Shown one piece after another: positions 1-11,208 of a DNA stretch of 64,000 bases; the stretch's first letter is position 1, and every line of letters begins with the position of its first letter. A model generated the notes under the pieces. It made no database searches. It saw only the letters and a program-made list of their open reading frames with translations, and had not been told where the DNA came from. Position numbers and translations under genes: made by a program. The DNA lies in the NCBI RefSeq assembly GCF_039596395.1, contig NZ_JBCNJT010000002.1:558001-622000 (forward strand), in the 5' to 3' direction. Source of the stretch: Fluviicola sp. (GTDB taxonomy: Bacteria > Bacteroidota > Bacteroidia > Flavobacteriales_D > Crocinitomicaceae).

Positions 1-386
1 TCATGTGTTTTCAGCTGGAACAATAAGCGCAAGGCCTGCAGCAGGAACAAATGACAGATCAACACCGCGTCTACCTGGTAAAAAGAATGCGAAAAGCTCA
101 TCAGGACCACATAAAATAAGGAAGGCCCGTAATTGTTCTTGTCCAAAAATTCGTGCTGGTTAAACAGGTAGTTTAGCTGGATCGCATTGGCAATGACAAT
201 AACAGAAGCAATGATCGAAGTCCACCAGGAACCCAAAAAGTTTGCCTTTCCCCAAAGTCCCAAATCGACTACATCCAGCAAAGCATGAAAGTGATAATGC
301 GCATTGAGTAATTGAAATCCGGCAACAATCGGAATCAATAGTAATAACACCAAAGGACGGTTACTCAAAAAGGGACGCAATATCAT
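1..386 (-). CDS. Partial multi-pass membrane protein (DUF6427-like)
   Basis: The minus strand is open from an ATG at 386 to the window edge, giving about 128 residues with no stop; the C-terminus lies outside the window. It begins MILRPFLSNRPLVLLLLIPI and holds at least three hydrophobic stretches (about residues 10-25, 55-70 and 90-125). There is no obvious signal peptide, so it is an inner-membrane protein. The short Arg/Lys N-terminus followed at once by a helix is typical of the DUF6427 family of Flavobacteriia, but that assignment is from memory and weak. It follows the GNAT gene on the same strand after 28 bases and may be the last member of the maeB-ruvA-sprA cluster. Function unknown. 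Confidence 0.6.
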   Translation of the reverse strand, partial: MILRPFLSNRPLVLLLLIPIVAGFQLLNAHYHFHALLDVVDLGLWGKANFLGSWWTSIIASVIVIANAIQLNYLFNQHEFLDKNNYGPSLFYVVLMSFSHSFYQVDAVLICHLFLLQALRLLFQLKTH

Positions 387-414
387 ACTGCGAATTTAAT
401 CGGAAAATTTAGAA

Positions 415-858
415 TCAGAAAAACAAACGGCCATTCACCCATTCCGGGTCCAAAAGTGCCTGGTGCTTTTTGTAGAATTCAATAGCAGGCTCATTCCAAT
501 CCAGGACCTGCCAGTCCATCCGTTTCACACCCCACTTTTTAGCGGTTTCAACCACTTCCGTAAATAAACGCGATCCGATTCCTCCACGGCGGAATTCCGG
601 CTGAATGTAAAAGTCTTCCAGGTAAAGACACCGGCCCTTCCAGGTGGAATAAGATTGGTAATAGAGCGCAAAACCAACAACTTCCTGTGCATCATTTTCG
701 ACTACGAATGCTTCGCAAACAGCATCCACAAACAGATCGACTCTCAGTTTTTCAACCGTATTCGTGACTTCGTCCGGAGCTCTTTCATACAAAGCCAACT
801 CGGAAATCAATCCGTGGATCGCACCTTCATCACCCAATCTTGCCGGACGGATAATCAT
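415..858 (-). CDS. GNAT family N-acetyltransferase
   Basis: A 147-residue single-domain GCN5-related acetyltransferase. The acetyl-CoA binding motif A is visible near residues 87-100 as FRRGGIGSRLF, preceded by the beta-strand LEDFYIQP, and motif B as WNEPAIEFYKKH near 120-131. Family members transfer acetyl groups from acetyl-CoA to amines. The length and the early IRPARLGDEGAIHGLI strand resemble diamine acetyltransferase-like GNATs, but no substrate can be read from the sequence. One base separates it from the sprA stop, so it is almost certainly co-transcribed with sprA. In other Flavobacteriia the gene after sprA is usually something else (gcvH in Flavobacterium), so this pairing looks local rather than functional. 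Confidence 0.9.
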   Translation of the reverse strand: MIIRPARLGDEGAIHGLISELALYERAPDEVTNTVEKLRVDLFVDAVCEAFVVENDAQEVVGFALYYQSYSTWKGRCLYLEDFYIQPEFRRGGIGSRLFTEVVETAKKWGVKRMDWQVLDWNEPAIEFYKKHQALLDPEWVNGRLFF

Positions 859-859
859 C

Positions 860-3800
860 TTACAATCCTCCCAGGTTAAAGCGGAATCGGATTCCTGTAC
901 TCATGTTCCCTGTCGGGTAAGACGTAGCGATCTTCGGATTGGTAATTACCTGGTCGTAATAGTACTGAACCATCAGGTTCGCACCGATGTTGTAATCAAT
1001 CGACGATTTGATCGAAATTACTTTCTGACCGGCAGTTGCCTGTTCTGTCGATTCAACTACCTTACGGATCACTGTCAGGTTATCACGGAATGTAAAGTCG
1101 AAACGGATATTCAACGGGTTCTCCGGTTTGTTCTTACCGATTTTGAATGGCAATCTCACTTTCGGGAATTTGTATCCCGCCCCTACCACGATCTCATTTC
1201 CTAATACTTCAGTTACCTGGTTATTATTCAATGAAAGCGTTGCCGAGCGGTCTTTCTTGATCTCGAATTTCGTGATCAATCCCTGGCTTCCTGCTTTTTT
1301 GCTGTTCAGGTTCCAGGTTGCATCAAATCCGATCAACGGAGAGAAACGCTCTGAAATAGTAACCGTCTGGATATTTCTATCGGAAATGAAGTTACCGTTC
1401 AGGTCGCGGGCTGTTGCAGAACCATTGGCATCGAATACTGCATTCAGGTTTGATTGCACCTGGCCCAATGTTACGGTAGATGAATAAGCATGACGGATCA
1501 CAAAGTTCTTAGTCAGCTTTTTCATGCGCTCGAATTTCGCCAATCCATTGTAGTTTACCGTCCAGTTTGGCAACGGAGTGGAATTAAACGGATTCACGGA
1601 ACGCTTGTTCAATTTTCCATTCGTGTAAGAAGACAAGAATGCTCCGATCACTACTTCCTGCTGGGAGATTCCGTACCCATCGCGGTATCCGCCTGTGCCT
1701 CCGCTGGAATTGCTGTTCGCATCTCCAAGGATATCGGACACCCGCTGCGTGGTTTCTCTCATTTGCTTGAAGTTACCGGACTCATAACCGGCCGACAGTT
1801 TTTCAAACGCACTTCCGATCGAGATCGTAGAGTAAGAAAGTGTCGCTGTCTGGAAGCGGCTTTGTGATTCAAATTGACCCGTTGCATCATTGTATCGGAA
1901 GAAGTCGTTCGTATTTTCCGACATCGTTCTGTTCAGCGATAAATCAATCGTTAAATCTTTCATCGGTTCAAGCGTAGCACGCGCAGTAAACATCTCATTA
2001 TGCGTAATAGTATGCTGGCGGTTCAAGGCTGAATTCTTCACTAACCACTCATTATCAGCAGCAGTTTGCGCAAAATTATAACCTGTTTCCCTACCTGTAA
2101 CCGTATAAGATTGCTGACCGAAGATAAATCCGCCCATTCCGGAACTGAATGCAGGATTAAATCCTAGAATAGAAGTCTTCTGGTTGTATCCCGGAAGCAA
2201 CGTTCCATCCGTTTGATTGTACGTTCCTGAAACATTTCGGACACTCATCAACAAGCGCGCACCGAAGCCGGCAACAGGGTTCACCTTATTGTCTTTCTTG
2301 CGTTTTTGCTGGCGCTCATGTTTGCGTTTCTTACGCTCCCATTGTCTGCGTTCCTTTTTGGTCATTTCATCCAATGGTTTCGGCGGTTTCAATTCGGCAA
2401 CCGTTTCTTTTCCTTTATCTTCCGGTTTTCCTGCACCATCATCCGCTCCGCCTGCTTTTTGACGCATTGGCATTCCTCCTCTCGGAGCTCCGCCACCGGT
2501 ATTTACCTTTTTAAAGAATGGAATCTTATTGTATAAGGTCGTCATATTGGCCTGAAGCGTGGCATTGATTGTTCGGCTGTTCTGTACAATATTTCCGTAA
2601 TCCGGGTTATAACCACCTGTGATTGGATTTTTGGATCCGTCCTGACCAAGCGGTGCACGCTGCCAGTTATACGTTCCGGTGTATTTCGCATTACCGGTCA
2701 ACCAATCCAAAGCAGGAATTAAATTAAACGGTACATTGTATGAGAAGGTGTAATCGTGGGTATAATCCATCGTTTTTCCGAAGGTTCTCAATTGTTTTGC
2801 GATCGTATCCTTAAACTGGCGGTACAAGGTATCGTTTCCTTTACGGTTTACTTCCCCGTCCTGTTCGTCGAAAATAGCTCTGTTATTCGCGTTGAATGTC
2901 AGTTTCAGGTTCTTGGTCAAATCCCATCCCAAACGGTAACCTCTGTTCCACTGGAAGTTCTTCACGTAAACCGGCTTGTACTGGAATGCATTTGCCGAAG
3001 TATCGATGGTATTGCGGATCTGGCGTTCGTTGTAGTTTCGCTGGACATCATTGGTGAAACCCAGTGTTTTCGGCAAGTACCCGATACTGGTTTCACGGAT
3101 CAATCCCCACCACTTGGACTTTTGCATTTTCTTGTTCTTCTTGAACGGCTCGAATGGCTTGTTCTCAAACGTATAAGCATAGGCCAAACTACCTTTCCAC
3201 TGCTTGGTTCGGTCGTAATTCGTATTGAAATCACGGTGGAAGGATTCGCTGTATCCGTAACCGGCCATCCAGTTGGAAATATCGTAGAAATGCGCCTTTT
3301 TACCAGCTGCACGCTCTTTTCGGACTCCCTGGAAGTTGTATGATTTACGCTCGGTATAGTCCTGGGCAATTTTTGCCACGCGCTGTCTTTGTCCGGCATC
3401 GTAAGAATTCAATTTGATGTCCGGGTTGAACGGATCGTATTCCGGGTTAATAATTCCAAGAGAATACCCGTAGAAGAACGGAACTGCCAGTTTGATGCGG
3501 TTACCAAAGAATTGGCCCAACTGCAGGTTGGTCTGGAAATCCATCCCGATTTTTTGATTTCGCTGTCTTTCCTGTACACGGGAATCAACTGCTCCCCAGT
3601 TCACACCGGAATAATTCCCGGAAAGGGAGAAACTACCGAAGTCAGCAGCCTGAACCTGCATTTGCGCAATTGCGGCAGAACCGCCATCGTCTACGAAATC
3701 CGTCAAACGAAGCTCATTCACCCAAACCTGCACACATTTTGCCAGCCCGTCATCCGCCCAAAGCGTATTTTGGTTTTTAGCCGGGTTACGAACCCCGATC

Positions 3801-6800
3801 ATAATTGTTTTGATTCCCTGTAAGTTCGGACTTCCTTTCACTTTGATTCTTCTGTCCGAATTCTGAGGGTCGACCATGACGTATTCCACGTTTGTAGTAA
3901 CTCCTGAACTCTGTAGACCTAACAGATCGTTCCGGCGCTTTTTCAGGTTCAATAAATCGTCGAACACGATTTCCATGTTGTTTACTTCCGGCCAAATAGC
4001 ATCCGCATTGTTCGTATACCATTGTGTCAGGTACAACGGAAGCTCATACTCGTAGTAGTTTTCTACGAAATCAGTTCCCAAACGAACGAATAAAGTCACG
4101 TCCTTATCATGCAGGGTGTTTGCGGTAACCTCTTCTGCATGGACATACATTTTCAATTTCTTGTAGGTACGAACGTCAAACTGAACGTTTTTGTAAGCCG
4201 CTCTTGCATCACCGTCCTGCAGGTTACAAACATCCAATGTCAGGGACTGCTCATTCATCTGGCGCTGCTGAGGTTGAGAAGGGTCAATCTCACGCTGGAT
4301 TCCCGGAGGAATCTGGTATCCGATCGGAATTTTCTCATTGTTCTCTTCAAAGTTCAATGCCCCGATGTTGAATGTCGTCAGGTTCGGATCGACCTGGATC
4401 ACTTCTCCCGGAGAAGTCAAATCCAGTAAGTATTTTCTCCATTCTCCGCGAACCAATTCCAGTTTCGCAAAACGAACGATCACCTCTTCGTCAAATCCTT
4501 TCATGTACATGCGGAAGAAACGGATAGAGCGGAAGTCACGGATACCGTTAATAATTCTTTCCGGTTCTCTGATCGGAACTTTGAATTGGTACCACTTTTC
4601 AGTCTTCGTGGAATTTGCCGGAGTGAAGGTAACTACACTGGTAATGTGGTTTTTTCCCACCACCATGTCGGAAGGACGTAAACTCACCTTATACTGGAAG
4701 TATGCTTCTGATTCCGACAAGTTATTATCCTGGTTGATATCCTCCAGATCAGGTGTGTTTCTTGCCTGTGTCGGATATTTATCGTTGTTCATGGTATCGG
4801 ACATCTCTGTTGTTGCAGAGTTTCCTTCCATTCCGTTATACTTTTTATAGCGCTGAAGGATATTCAACTGCTGCTGGTCGTATACATCATCCCGGTAGAA
4901 ATTGTAATCGTCATTCGAAGGGTCGGCAATCATTCTTGCTTTCGCATCTGCAGTCAATGTCGGATTGGATTGTACCCAATTCACGTAACCGGAATAAGAA
5001 GTCTGCTCTTCCACTGATTTGTATCCGTCGATACCGACGTCCTGGTTCGCCCGTGAATTCGGGTCATTGTCGAATGCGTTCACTACCACCTGCTGGGTAG
5101 ATACTTTCGCCCAAGGAGTTATGACCACCGGGTAATTCGCCCCGGAATAAGGAGGAATTCCATTTTCAAAACTCTTTCTTGAATCCGCCAACACGTCTTC
5201 GGAAACGTTTCCTAAGTTGAAATACAAATCTCCACCTGTTAAGTTCGGAGTTGCAAGCATCGCATCCTCATTGAACGGATCCAGGATCCAGAACTGGATG
5301 TATTCGACGTTAGCCTGTTCAAAATCGTTGGTTGTCAGGGAACGCATGATTCCTCCCCAATGATCTTCCGGATTCGTAAACGTACCATCCGCATTCACCG
5401 TAGCAAGCGTATCGTAGTTGTACATTCCGCGTTCTTTCGGATAGTACCCCAATTCCAGGATCTGGATAGTCGGGATAGATCCGTAAGTCAACTGCTGGTT
5501 CGGGAAGATATCTGTTTGAAGTACCTGGCGCATACGACTATCATAGATCTGCGACGGGTCGTCCTTGATATGCTGCGGCGTTAAATTATTCGATTGGTAG
5601 AAAAGCGGGTCAATTAAATACCACGCGATCTTGGATCTCATGAAACCGTTTCTCAGGTTTTTGGAGGATCCTTCCGGGAAAAGGTCGGTTTGACCCTGTG
5701 GAGTCGAAGCCAAACGCCATGCACTTTGCGTTCTCAAATCAATGGTACTCTGGCTTCCTTCAAAATCATCCACGTATGAAATACCTGCTTTGGAAATTGC
5801 TTTTGGTGTTCCCGGGATCAAATGGGCAAATTCCCCTTTGAAAGTCATGAATGATTTTTCTTTCGTGGAAAGTACCGGCAATAAATCGATGACCTTGGTC
5901 AGGAACGGCAACTCCGTACGGTAATTGATGTCAAAACCAATCACATTGTTCTTATACGGTTCGCTTCCGAAGTCGACCTTTTGGGTAACCGGCCGTTCCA
6001 TCATTCGCAACCAGGTAGCCCCGATGTTGAAGTCTTTGTTGAAACGGTAGTTCAGGTGCGTTCCTACCATCGATTTCGACTGGAATCCGAACACGGAATT
6101 ACTTTCAATGGAAATTTTGATCGGTGTATTCGATTCCAAAACTCCGGTGTTCAGGATCTTTACACGACCGAGGTTATAGTCAACCGTATAATCCTGTCCT
6201 TCCACCATCGGGATTCCACCTGCAGTTACTTTAACCGCTCCTTCCGGAACGTTCAGTGCATTCAGGGAAATATCCGAAGTAACCGAAGACTGGTATTCTC
6301 CCTTGAATACGAAACGGTTTTTGCTCGGAACCTGTTGAGCCGCCGTTTTTGTTGAATCGTATAATTCCGTATAAGCAATGGTGTTGGCAATACTCTCCGA
6401 CATCGGCGGATTACTTGTCATCAGCTTTTGCTTCAACACCTGTCCGAAAGGCTCATTCGTGGAGAATATCACCCGGCCGTTCTTGGTATTGATCGTACCA
6501 CCGGTTTCGGCCTTTTGTCCGTTGTACATTACCGGCACAAAGTCGAATAATCCATCCGAGAATTGCTGGTTATTTACATTCAGACGGTCCATTTCAACCA
6601 GGGTGATGATTTGTTTGTCATCCAATCCGGGATATGGGAAAATCGGCGCTAAAACCGAAGTTTCCGGGTTGTTATAGTAAATATTCAATTTGAATCCATT
6701 CGGGTCAACCTGGTAGGCACCGATCGAATAGATGTTTTTCATCATCAAATCCCAGATTTTCAAAGTGGGATTGGTGATAGTCGGCTTCAAAAGTTTCAGC

Positions 6801-8236
6801 ATCAGGGCATTTTGTCCTGCAACTCCGTCTGTTGAGAATTCACCGACCTGGTAAGTTTTTCCCCTGTAGGTATATTCGTAGGCAACAGCCAATACTTCAT
6901 CGTTGTTCAACGGCTGGCTCAGGGAAATAAATCCAAGAAGCGCGTTGTAGGTATATTCCGATTCGCTCAGTTTTCGCGCGTTCTCCACTTTTTCATACTC
7001 GAACGCCTGACGGAAAGGTCCTGGTGTTGTTGTTTGAGACGATAATTCAGCTACCGCTCCGTTGAATCCGCGGATTGTCTGGCTCACCGGGCTGTTCGGG
7101 TTCGTCAGGTAACTGTAAAGTCCGTTGGCATCGTTTTTTGGAATGACATCCGAGCTAAGTGATCCCGGCGAACCTACGAGGTTTTGAGGCTGAGATTCCC
7201 CCAAATCCGAGAACGCAAGAATGTTTCTGGAGTTTTCAGTATTGTTGATCTTATTGGTGATCCAAACCTCCATTCTCGTAATGTAGGTTTCGGAAGCTAC
7301 GTTCGGCATTTGCGCCATGGCAGCATCATACTGATCGTGGAAGAACAAGTTCAGGAAGTAGTGACGGTTGGCTTCGTAATTATCCGCGGTTACTTCGAAC
7401 GGCTGGATTTGTGCTTTCCCGGTAATGTTGATCTCTGTTCTTTTCCCCTTGGACGACGCACCGATCGCATCGACTGTCAAATCTCCGAAACGCAACTTGG
7501 CGTACGCCCCGAACAAGGTCTGGGATCCCGGGATCAAAGCTCCGAAAGAAGGGAAGCTTACGTTTCCTAATTCAATGCGCTGGATAATCTGGTCTTCATC
7601 ACCGGAATATCCCAGTTTTGTGACGTTATCAAAATCAAATGCGGCCTGGGTGTTGTAGCTGGCACTCAATTTCAGTTTGGTCCCGATTTGCCCTACCAGG
7701 TTCATCTGGATCTGCTGCTGGAAATCAAAACGGGTGATTTTACGCTGTTTTACAGGCAGGATCGGGTTGTCGTAACGGGAAGTATTGACCCCGAACGCCA
7801 ATTCGATCGATCCTTGCGGACGGATCGTGATTTCATCGGAACCGAAGAAGCTGGTGAATACTTTGGATGGGATTTTGATCGGGAATTCAAGTGCTCTGTC
7901 TTCTTCCGTTTGCGCATCAATTTTATCTTTCCAGTTTTCCTTTAAGGATTTTTGCCGTTCGTATTCCAGGTACTCTTCCAGGGTCATCATGGAAGGATTG
8001 CGGTAATTCAGGTTGGTATTTCCCATCGTTTCAGAGAAAATGTATTTCCCAGTAATCGGATCAAAAACGATGTTTTTCTTCACACCGGAAGGATCCCCCA
8101 AATCGAATGTTTGCGGATTATTTTGAGTCGGATCCAACGGATTGGAAATCGGAAATGGCAGTGTTGTATCCGGCGGAGTCTGTCCCCAGAATACAAGCGA
8201 TACAAAACAGAAAACAACCGTTGAAAACAGTTGCAT
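860..8236 (-). CDS. sprA: SprA/Sov outer-membrane translocon of the type IX secretion system
   Basis: A giant protein of about 2458 residues, the size expected of SprA (Sov in Porphyromonas), the 36-strand barrel through which T9SS cargo crosses the outer membrane. I place the start at the ATG at 8236, which gives a proper signal peptide (MQLFSTVVFCFVSLVFWGQ) and has AAAGG just upstream. The reading frame extends 12 codons further only by using a TTG at 8272. The N-terminal region (FPIKIPSKVFTSFFGSDEIT, then TSRYDNP) and repeated barrel strands are characteristic. A Lys/Arg-rich, Gly-rich low-complexity segment lies near residues 1925-2000 (genomic 2290-2480). The gene follows ruvA by about 40 bases, and the maeB-ruvA-sprA order is conserved in Flavobacteriia. 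Nearby genes encode T9SS cargo. Confidence 0.97.
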   Translation of the reverse strand: MQLFSTVVFCFVSLVFWGQTPPDTTLPFPISNPLDPTQNNPQTFDLGDPSGVKKNIVFDPITGKYIFSETMGNTNLNYRNPSMMTLEEYLEYERQKSLKENWKDKIDAQTEEDRALEFPIKIPSKVFTSFFGSDEITIRPQGSIELAFGVNTSRYDNPILPVKQRKITRFDFQQQIQMNLVGQIGTKLKLSASYNTQAAFDFDNVTKLGYSGDEDQIIQRIELGNVSFPSFGALIPGSQTLFGAYAKLRFGDLTVDAIGASSKGKRTEINITGKAQIQPFEVTADNYEANRHYFLNLFFHDQYDAAMAQMPNVASETYITRMEVWITNKINNTENSRNILAFSDLGESQPQNLVGSPGSLSSDVIPKNDANGLYSYLTNPNSPVSQTIRGFNGAVAELSSQTTTPGPFRQAFEYEKVENARKLSESEYTYNALLGFISLSQPLNNDEVLAVAYEYTYRGKTYQVGEFSTDGVAGQNALMLKLLKPTITNPTLKIWDLMMKNIYSIGAYQVDPNGFKLNIYYNNPETSVLAPIFPYPGLDDKQIITLVEMDRLNVNNQQFSDGLFDFVPVMYNGQKAETGGTINTKNGRVIFSTNEPFGQVLKQKLMTSNPPMSESIANTIAYTELYDSTKTAAQQVPSKNRFVFKGEYQSSVTSDISLNALNVPEGAVKVTAGGIPMVEGQDYTVDYNLGRVKILNTGVLESNTPIKISIESNSVFGFQSKSMVGTHLNYRFNKDFNIGATWLRMMERPVTQKVDFGSEPYKNNVIGFDINYRTELPFLTKVIDLLPVLSTKEKSFMTFKGEFAHLIPGTPKAISKAGISYVDDFEGSQSTIDLRTQSAWRLASTPQGQTDLFPEGSSKNLRNGFMRSKIAWYLIDPLFYQSNNLTPQHIKDDPSQIYDSRMRQVLQTDIFPNQQLTYGSIPTIQILELGYYPKERGMYNYDTLATVNADGTFTNPEDHWGGIMRSLTTNDFEQANVEYIQFWILDPFNEDAMLATPNLTGGDLYFNLGNVSEDVLADSRKSFENGIPPYSGANYPVVITPWAKVSTQQVVVNAFDNDPNSRANQDVGIDGYKSVEEQTSYSGYVNWVQSNPTLTADAKARMIADPSNDDYNFYRDDVYDQQQLNILQRYKKYNGMEGNSATTEMSDTMNNDKYPTQARNTPDLEDINQDNNLSESEAYFQYKVSLRPSDMVVGKNHITSVVTFTPANSTKTEKWYQFKVPIREPERIINGIRDFRSIRFFRMYMKGFDEEVIVRFAKLELVRGEWRKYLLDLTSPGEVIQVDPNLTTFNIGALNFEENNEKIPIGYQIPPGIQREIDPSQPQQRQMNEQSLTLDVCNLQDGDARAAYKNVQFDVRTYKKLKMYVHAEEVTANTLHDKDVTLFVRLGTDFVENYYEYELPLYLTQWYTNNADAIWPEVNNMEIVFDDLLNLKKRRNDLLGLQSSGVTTNVEYVMVDPQNSDRRIKVKGSPNLQGIKTIMIGVRNPAKNQNTLWADDGLAKCVQVWVNELRLTDFVDDGGSAAIAQMQVQAADFGSFSLSGNYSGVNWGAVDSRVQERQRNQKIGMDFQTNLQLGQFFGNRIKLAVPFFYGYSLGIINPEYDPFNPDIKLNSYDAGQRQRVAKIAQDYTERKSYNFQGVRKERAAGKKAHFYDISNWMAGYGYSESFHRDFNTNYDRTKQWKGSLAYAYTFENKPFEPFKKNKKMQKSKWWGLIRETSIGYLPKTLGFTNDVQRNYNERQIRNTIDTSANAFQYKPVYVKNFQWNRGYRLGWDLTKNLKLTFNANNRAIFDEQDGEVNRKGNDTLYRQFKDTIAKQLRTFGKTMDYTHDYTFSYNVPFNLIPALDWLTGNAKYTGTYNWQRAPLGQDGSKNPITGGYNPDYGNIVQNSRTINATLQANMTTLYNKIPFFKKVNTGGGAPRGGMPMRQKAGGADDGAGKPEDKGKETVAELKPPKPLDEMTKKERRQWERKKRKHERQQKRKKDNKVNPVAGFGARLLMSVRNVSGTYNQTDGTLLPGYNQKTSILGFNPAFSSGMGGFIFGQQSYTVTGRETGYNFAQTAADNEWLVKNSALNRQHTITHNEMFTARATLEPMKDLTIDLSLNRTMSENTNDFFRYNDATGQFESQSRFQTATLSYSTISIGSAFEKLSAGYESGNFKQMRETTQRVSDILGDANSNSSGGTGGYRDGYGISQQEVVIGAFLSSYTNGKLNKRSVNPFNSTPLPNWTVNYNGLAKFERMKKLTKNFVIRHAYSSTVTLGQVQSNLNAVFDANGSATARDLNGNFISDRNIQTVTISERFSPLIGFDATWNLNSKKAGSQGLITKFEIKKDRSATLSLNNNQVTEVLGNEIVVGAGYKFPKVRLPFKIGKNKPENPLNIRFDFTFRDNLTVIRKVVESTEQATAGQKVISIKSSIDYNIGANLMVQYYYDQVITNPKIATSYPTGNMSTGIRFRFNLGGL

Positions 8237-8276
8237 CACCTTTGTGTAGTTAGCGTTCAAAATTTTTTCCAAGTGT

Positions 8277-8855
8277 TTATAATATTTTCAGTGCCCCTTT
8301 AATTAATTCCTCCACAGTTTCCTCCCCGGTGGCAATCTTTTCTATTGCTTTCTCTGCTGATTTTTTATCGAAACCTAAAGAAATCAAAGCAGTTAACGCA
8401 TCAAATCGATTTGTATTGTTTCCGACAAAAATATTTGTTGGATCGTTCCATTCGACTTTCAACATCTTATCTTTCAAATCGATAATAACGCGTTGAGCTG
8501 TTTTCGCCCCGATTCCCTTAATCGCCTGTATAGAACGCACATCTTCTGTTTGTATTGCGTTTGCAATCTCATTTGGCGATAAAGATGAAAGCATCAAAAT
8601 AGCCGTATTGGGGCCGATTCCCGAAACAGATAATAGTAAATTGAATACGTCACGCTCTTCGGAAGTGGCAAAACCGAACAGCAAATGAGCATCTTCGCGG
8701 ATGATCTGCTGGGTCAGAACCTTTACGGATTCAGCACTCCCGATAGCAGAATAAGTATGCAGCGAGATTTTCACAAAGTAACCTACACCACCGCATTCGA
8801 TGATCAGGTTCGTTGGATTTTTTTCAATTAAACGGCCGTTCAGATGTGCGATCAT
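8277..8855 (-). CDS. ruvA: Holliday junction branch migration protein RuvA
   Basis: A protein of 192 residues, the usual RuvA length. The OB-fold domain I opens with MIAHLNGRLIEKNPTNLIIE and CGGVGYFVKIS. Domain II carries paired helix-hairpin-helix motifs (LLSVSGIGPNTAI near residues 72-84 and IQAIKGIGAKTAQRVI near 107-122), which bind the DNA backbone. The small C-terminal domain III (DALTALISLGFDKKSAEKAI), which contacts the RuvB motor, is present. RuvA tetramers hold Holliday junctions for RuvB-driven branch migration. The gene sits 13 bases after maeB and is followed by sprA; the arrangement is conserved in the phylum, and the functions are unrelated. Confidence 0.97.
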   Translation of the reverse strand: MIAHLNGRLIEKNPTNLIIECGGVGYFVKISLHTYSAIGSAESVKVLTQQIIREDAHLLFGFATSEERDVFNLLLSVSGIGPNTAILMLSSLSPNEIANAIQTEDVRSIQAIKGIGAKTAQRVIIDLKDKMLKVEWNDPTNIFVGNNTNRFDALTALISLGFDKKSAEKAIEKIATGEETVEELIKGALKIL

Positions 8856-8868
8856 TGCTCTCTAATTT

Positions 8869-11133
8869 CTACTTGGTTTGTGCATCAACAACGGCTACTT
8901 TCACCATGTTCACGATCTCGCGCACCGATGAACCCATTTGCAATACGTGAATCGATTTTTTCAATCCGACCAAAATAGGCCCTATTGCATCCGAATCCGT
9001 CATTTCCTGGAGTAATTTATAAGCGATATTCCCGGATGAAAGGTTCGGGAAGATCAGCGTGTTGACTTCCTTGTTTGCCAATTGTGAAAACGAGAATTTC
9101 TCATTCATCAGGTCATTGTTCATCGCAAAATTCGCCTGAACTTCTCCGTCAACGATCAAACTCGGATAATTCTCATGCAGGATTTTGACAGCTTCGGCCA
9201 TTTTCTCCGCATCTTCTCCCGGTGCAGACCCGAAGTTGGAATAACTCAGGAGTGCAATTTTTGGTGTTACCTTGAATTTGCGCAGTGTTTTTGCTACGTT
9301 ATTGGTGATTTCCGCAATCTCGCAAGCAGACGGATTTTTGTTGATCGTCGTATCTGCCAGGAAAATCGGTCCTCTTTTCGTGTTCAGGATGTATACACCG
9401 GCAATGATATTCACGTCTTTCTGCAAACCGATTACCTGGATTGCCGGGCGAACCACATCGCGGTAGTTTCTGGTCAAACCGGAGATCATAGCGTCCGCAT
9501 CTCCCATTTCCACCATCATGGCCCCGAAATGATTGCGTTCTCGCATCAGCTGAATCGCTTCGTATTCCGTTACTCCTTTACGTTTGCGTTTTTCGAAGAA
9601 CGCTTTTCCGTACACCTGGCGGCGCATTTTTTCGGTATCCGATTTCGGGTCGATAATAACCAGGTTCGGGATCTCGATCGAGTATTCCGCGATCAATGAT
9701 TCGATGACTCTGCGTTTTCCCAATAAAATCGGGAAACAGATTCCTTCTTCGGAAGTTGTTTGAGCCGCTTTCAGGATTTTCACATTATCCGCTTCGGCAA
9801 AGACAACGCGTTTCGGGCTGCTCTGTGCTTTCGTAGTGATTTGTCGAACCAATTTATTATCCAATCCCAGTCGCTTTTTCAGGGTCATTTCGTACTCGTG
9901 CCAGTCCGTGATCGGATTTTGAGCGATCCCTGATTCCATCGCTGCACGGGCAACTGCCGGAGCAACGTGGTAAATCAAGCGTGGGTCCAGCGGTTTCGGG
10001 ATAATTTGCTCCCGCCCGAAGGAAATATGTTTTTCGCCGTAAGCTTCAATTACCTCTTCCGGAATTGTTTCCTTTGCCAGGTTTGCAATTGCTTTTACAG
10101 CTGCCAGTTTCATTTCTTCATTGATTCCCGTAGCTCTCACATCCAAAGCTCCCCTGAAAATGAATGGGAATCCAAGTACGTTGTTTACCTGGTTAGGATG
10201 ATCCGAACGGCCGGTTGCCATAATGATGTCATTGCGTGTAGCCATCGCATCTTTGTAGGAAATTTCCGGATCCGGATTAGCCAGTGCGAACACGATCGGG
10301 TTTTTTGCCATGGAAGCGACCATTTCTTTCGAAACGATGTTTCCTTTTGACAAACCGATAAATACGTCGGCTCCCTTGAAAGATTCCTGTAAAGTGGCGT
10401 CTTTTTTATGCGGGGCAAACTGTTGCTTCATTTCATCGAGGTCTGTTCTTCCTGCATGGATCAATCCTTTGCTATCGAACATGAAAATATTGTTCACGGA
10501 AGCTCCCAGAGCCATGTACAATTTCGCGCAGGAAATTGCGGCTGCTCCGGCTCCTGAGATCACAATCTTTACTTTTCCGATTCTTTTTTTAGCCAATTCC
10601 AAAGCATTCAGCAAAGCTGCCGCAGAGATAATCGCTGTTCCGTGCTGATCATCGTGCATCAGCGGAATATTCAATTCTTCTTTTAAACGGCGCTCGATTT
10701 CAAACGCTTCAGGTGCTTTAATATCTTCCAGGTTAATTCCTCCGAATGTCGGAGCAATCGCCTTTACTGTCTGAATAAATAATTCCGGATCTTTCGCATC
10801 GATTTCGATATCGAATACATCAATGTCTGCAAAGATTTTGAAAAGTAACCCTTTTCCTTCCATCACCGGTTTGGAAGCCAGCGGACCGATATCGCCCAAT
10901 CCGAGTACAGCTGTCCCGTTGGAAATAACTGCAACCAGGTTCGCTTTACTGGTGTATTTATAAACGTCCGCAGGATTTTCCGCGATCTTCAGGCAAGGTT
11001 CTGCAACTCCCGGAGAATATGCCAAAGACAAATCCCGTTGAGACGCATAAGGTTTCGTCGGAATCACCTCGATTTTTCCGGGTCTGCCGGAAGCATGATA
11101 ATCCAGCGCATCTTGTTTACGAACTTTTGGCAT
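8869..11133 (-). CDS. maeB: NADP-dependent malic enzyme with C-terminal phosphotransacetylase-like domain
   Basis: A 754-residue fusion of the MaeB type. Residues 1 to about 420 form the malic enzyme, with N-terminal [17 protein letters not shown], a metal-binding LEDIKAPE segment near 135-142 and the dinucleotide fold [20 protein letters not shown] near 190-210. Residues about 430-754 resemble phosphate acetyltransferase ([12 protein letters not shown], later [13 protein letters not shown]). In characterised MaeB proteins this second part is regulatory, binding acetyl-CoA, rather than catalytic. The enzyme decarboxylates malate to pyruvate and yields NADPH. The gene heads the cluster followed by ruvA and spr[14 protein letters not shown] is the expected family start. 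Confidence 0.95.
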   Translation of the reverse strand: MPKVRKQDALDYHASGRPGKIEVIPTKPYASQRDLSLAYSPGVAEPCLKIAENPADVYKYTSKANLVAVISNGTAVLGLGDIGPLASKPVMEGKGLLFKIFADIDVFDIEIDAKDPELFIQTVKAIAPTFGGINLEDIKAPEAFEIERRLKEELNIPLMHDDQHGTAIISAAALLNALELAKKRIGKVKIVISGAGAAAISCAKLYMALGASVNNIFMFDSKGLIHAGRTDLDEMKQQFAPHKKDATLQESFKGADVFIGLSKGNIVSKEMVASMAKNPIVFALANPDPEISYKDAMATRNDIIMATGRSDHPNQVNNVLGFPFIFRGALDVRATGINEEMKLAAVKAIANLAKETIPEEVIEAYGEKHISFGREQIIPKPLDPRLIYHVAPAVARAAMESGIAQNPITDWHEYEMTLKKRLGLDNKLVRQITTKAQSSPKRVVFAEADNVKILKAAQTTSEEGICFPILLGKRRVIESLIAEYSIEIPNLVIIDPKSDTEKMRRQVYGKAFFEKRKRKGVTEYEAIQLMRERNHFGAMMVEMGDADAMISGLTRNYRDVVRPAIQVIGLQKDVNIIAGVYILNTKRGPIFLADTTINKNPSACEIAEITNNVAKTLRKFKVTPKIALLSYSNFGSAPGEDAEKMAEAVKILHENYPSLIVDGEVQANFAMNNDLMNEKFSFSQLANKEVNTLIFPNLSSGNIAYKLLQEMTDSDAIGPILVGLKKSIHVLQMGSSVREIVNMVKVAVVDAQTK

Positions 11134-11208
11134 ATAAAATAAGATTGTAAGGGGCGATAAAGTTAATAAATCTTAATACAAAGAGCACCAAAAGTTCGGA
11201 TAAAAAGA

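Noticed and set aside
2756..3343. Plus-strand ORF of 195 codons inside sprA
   Set aside because: Antisense to a well-supported sprA; composition shows no protein-like motif.
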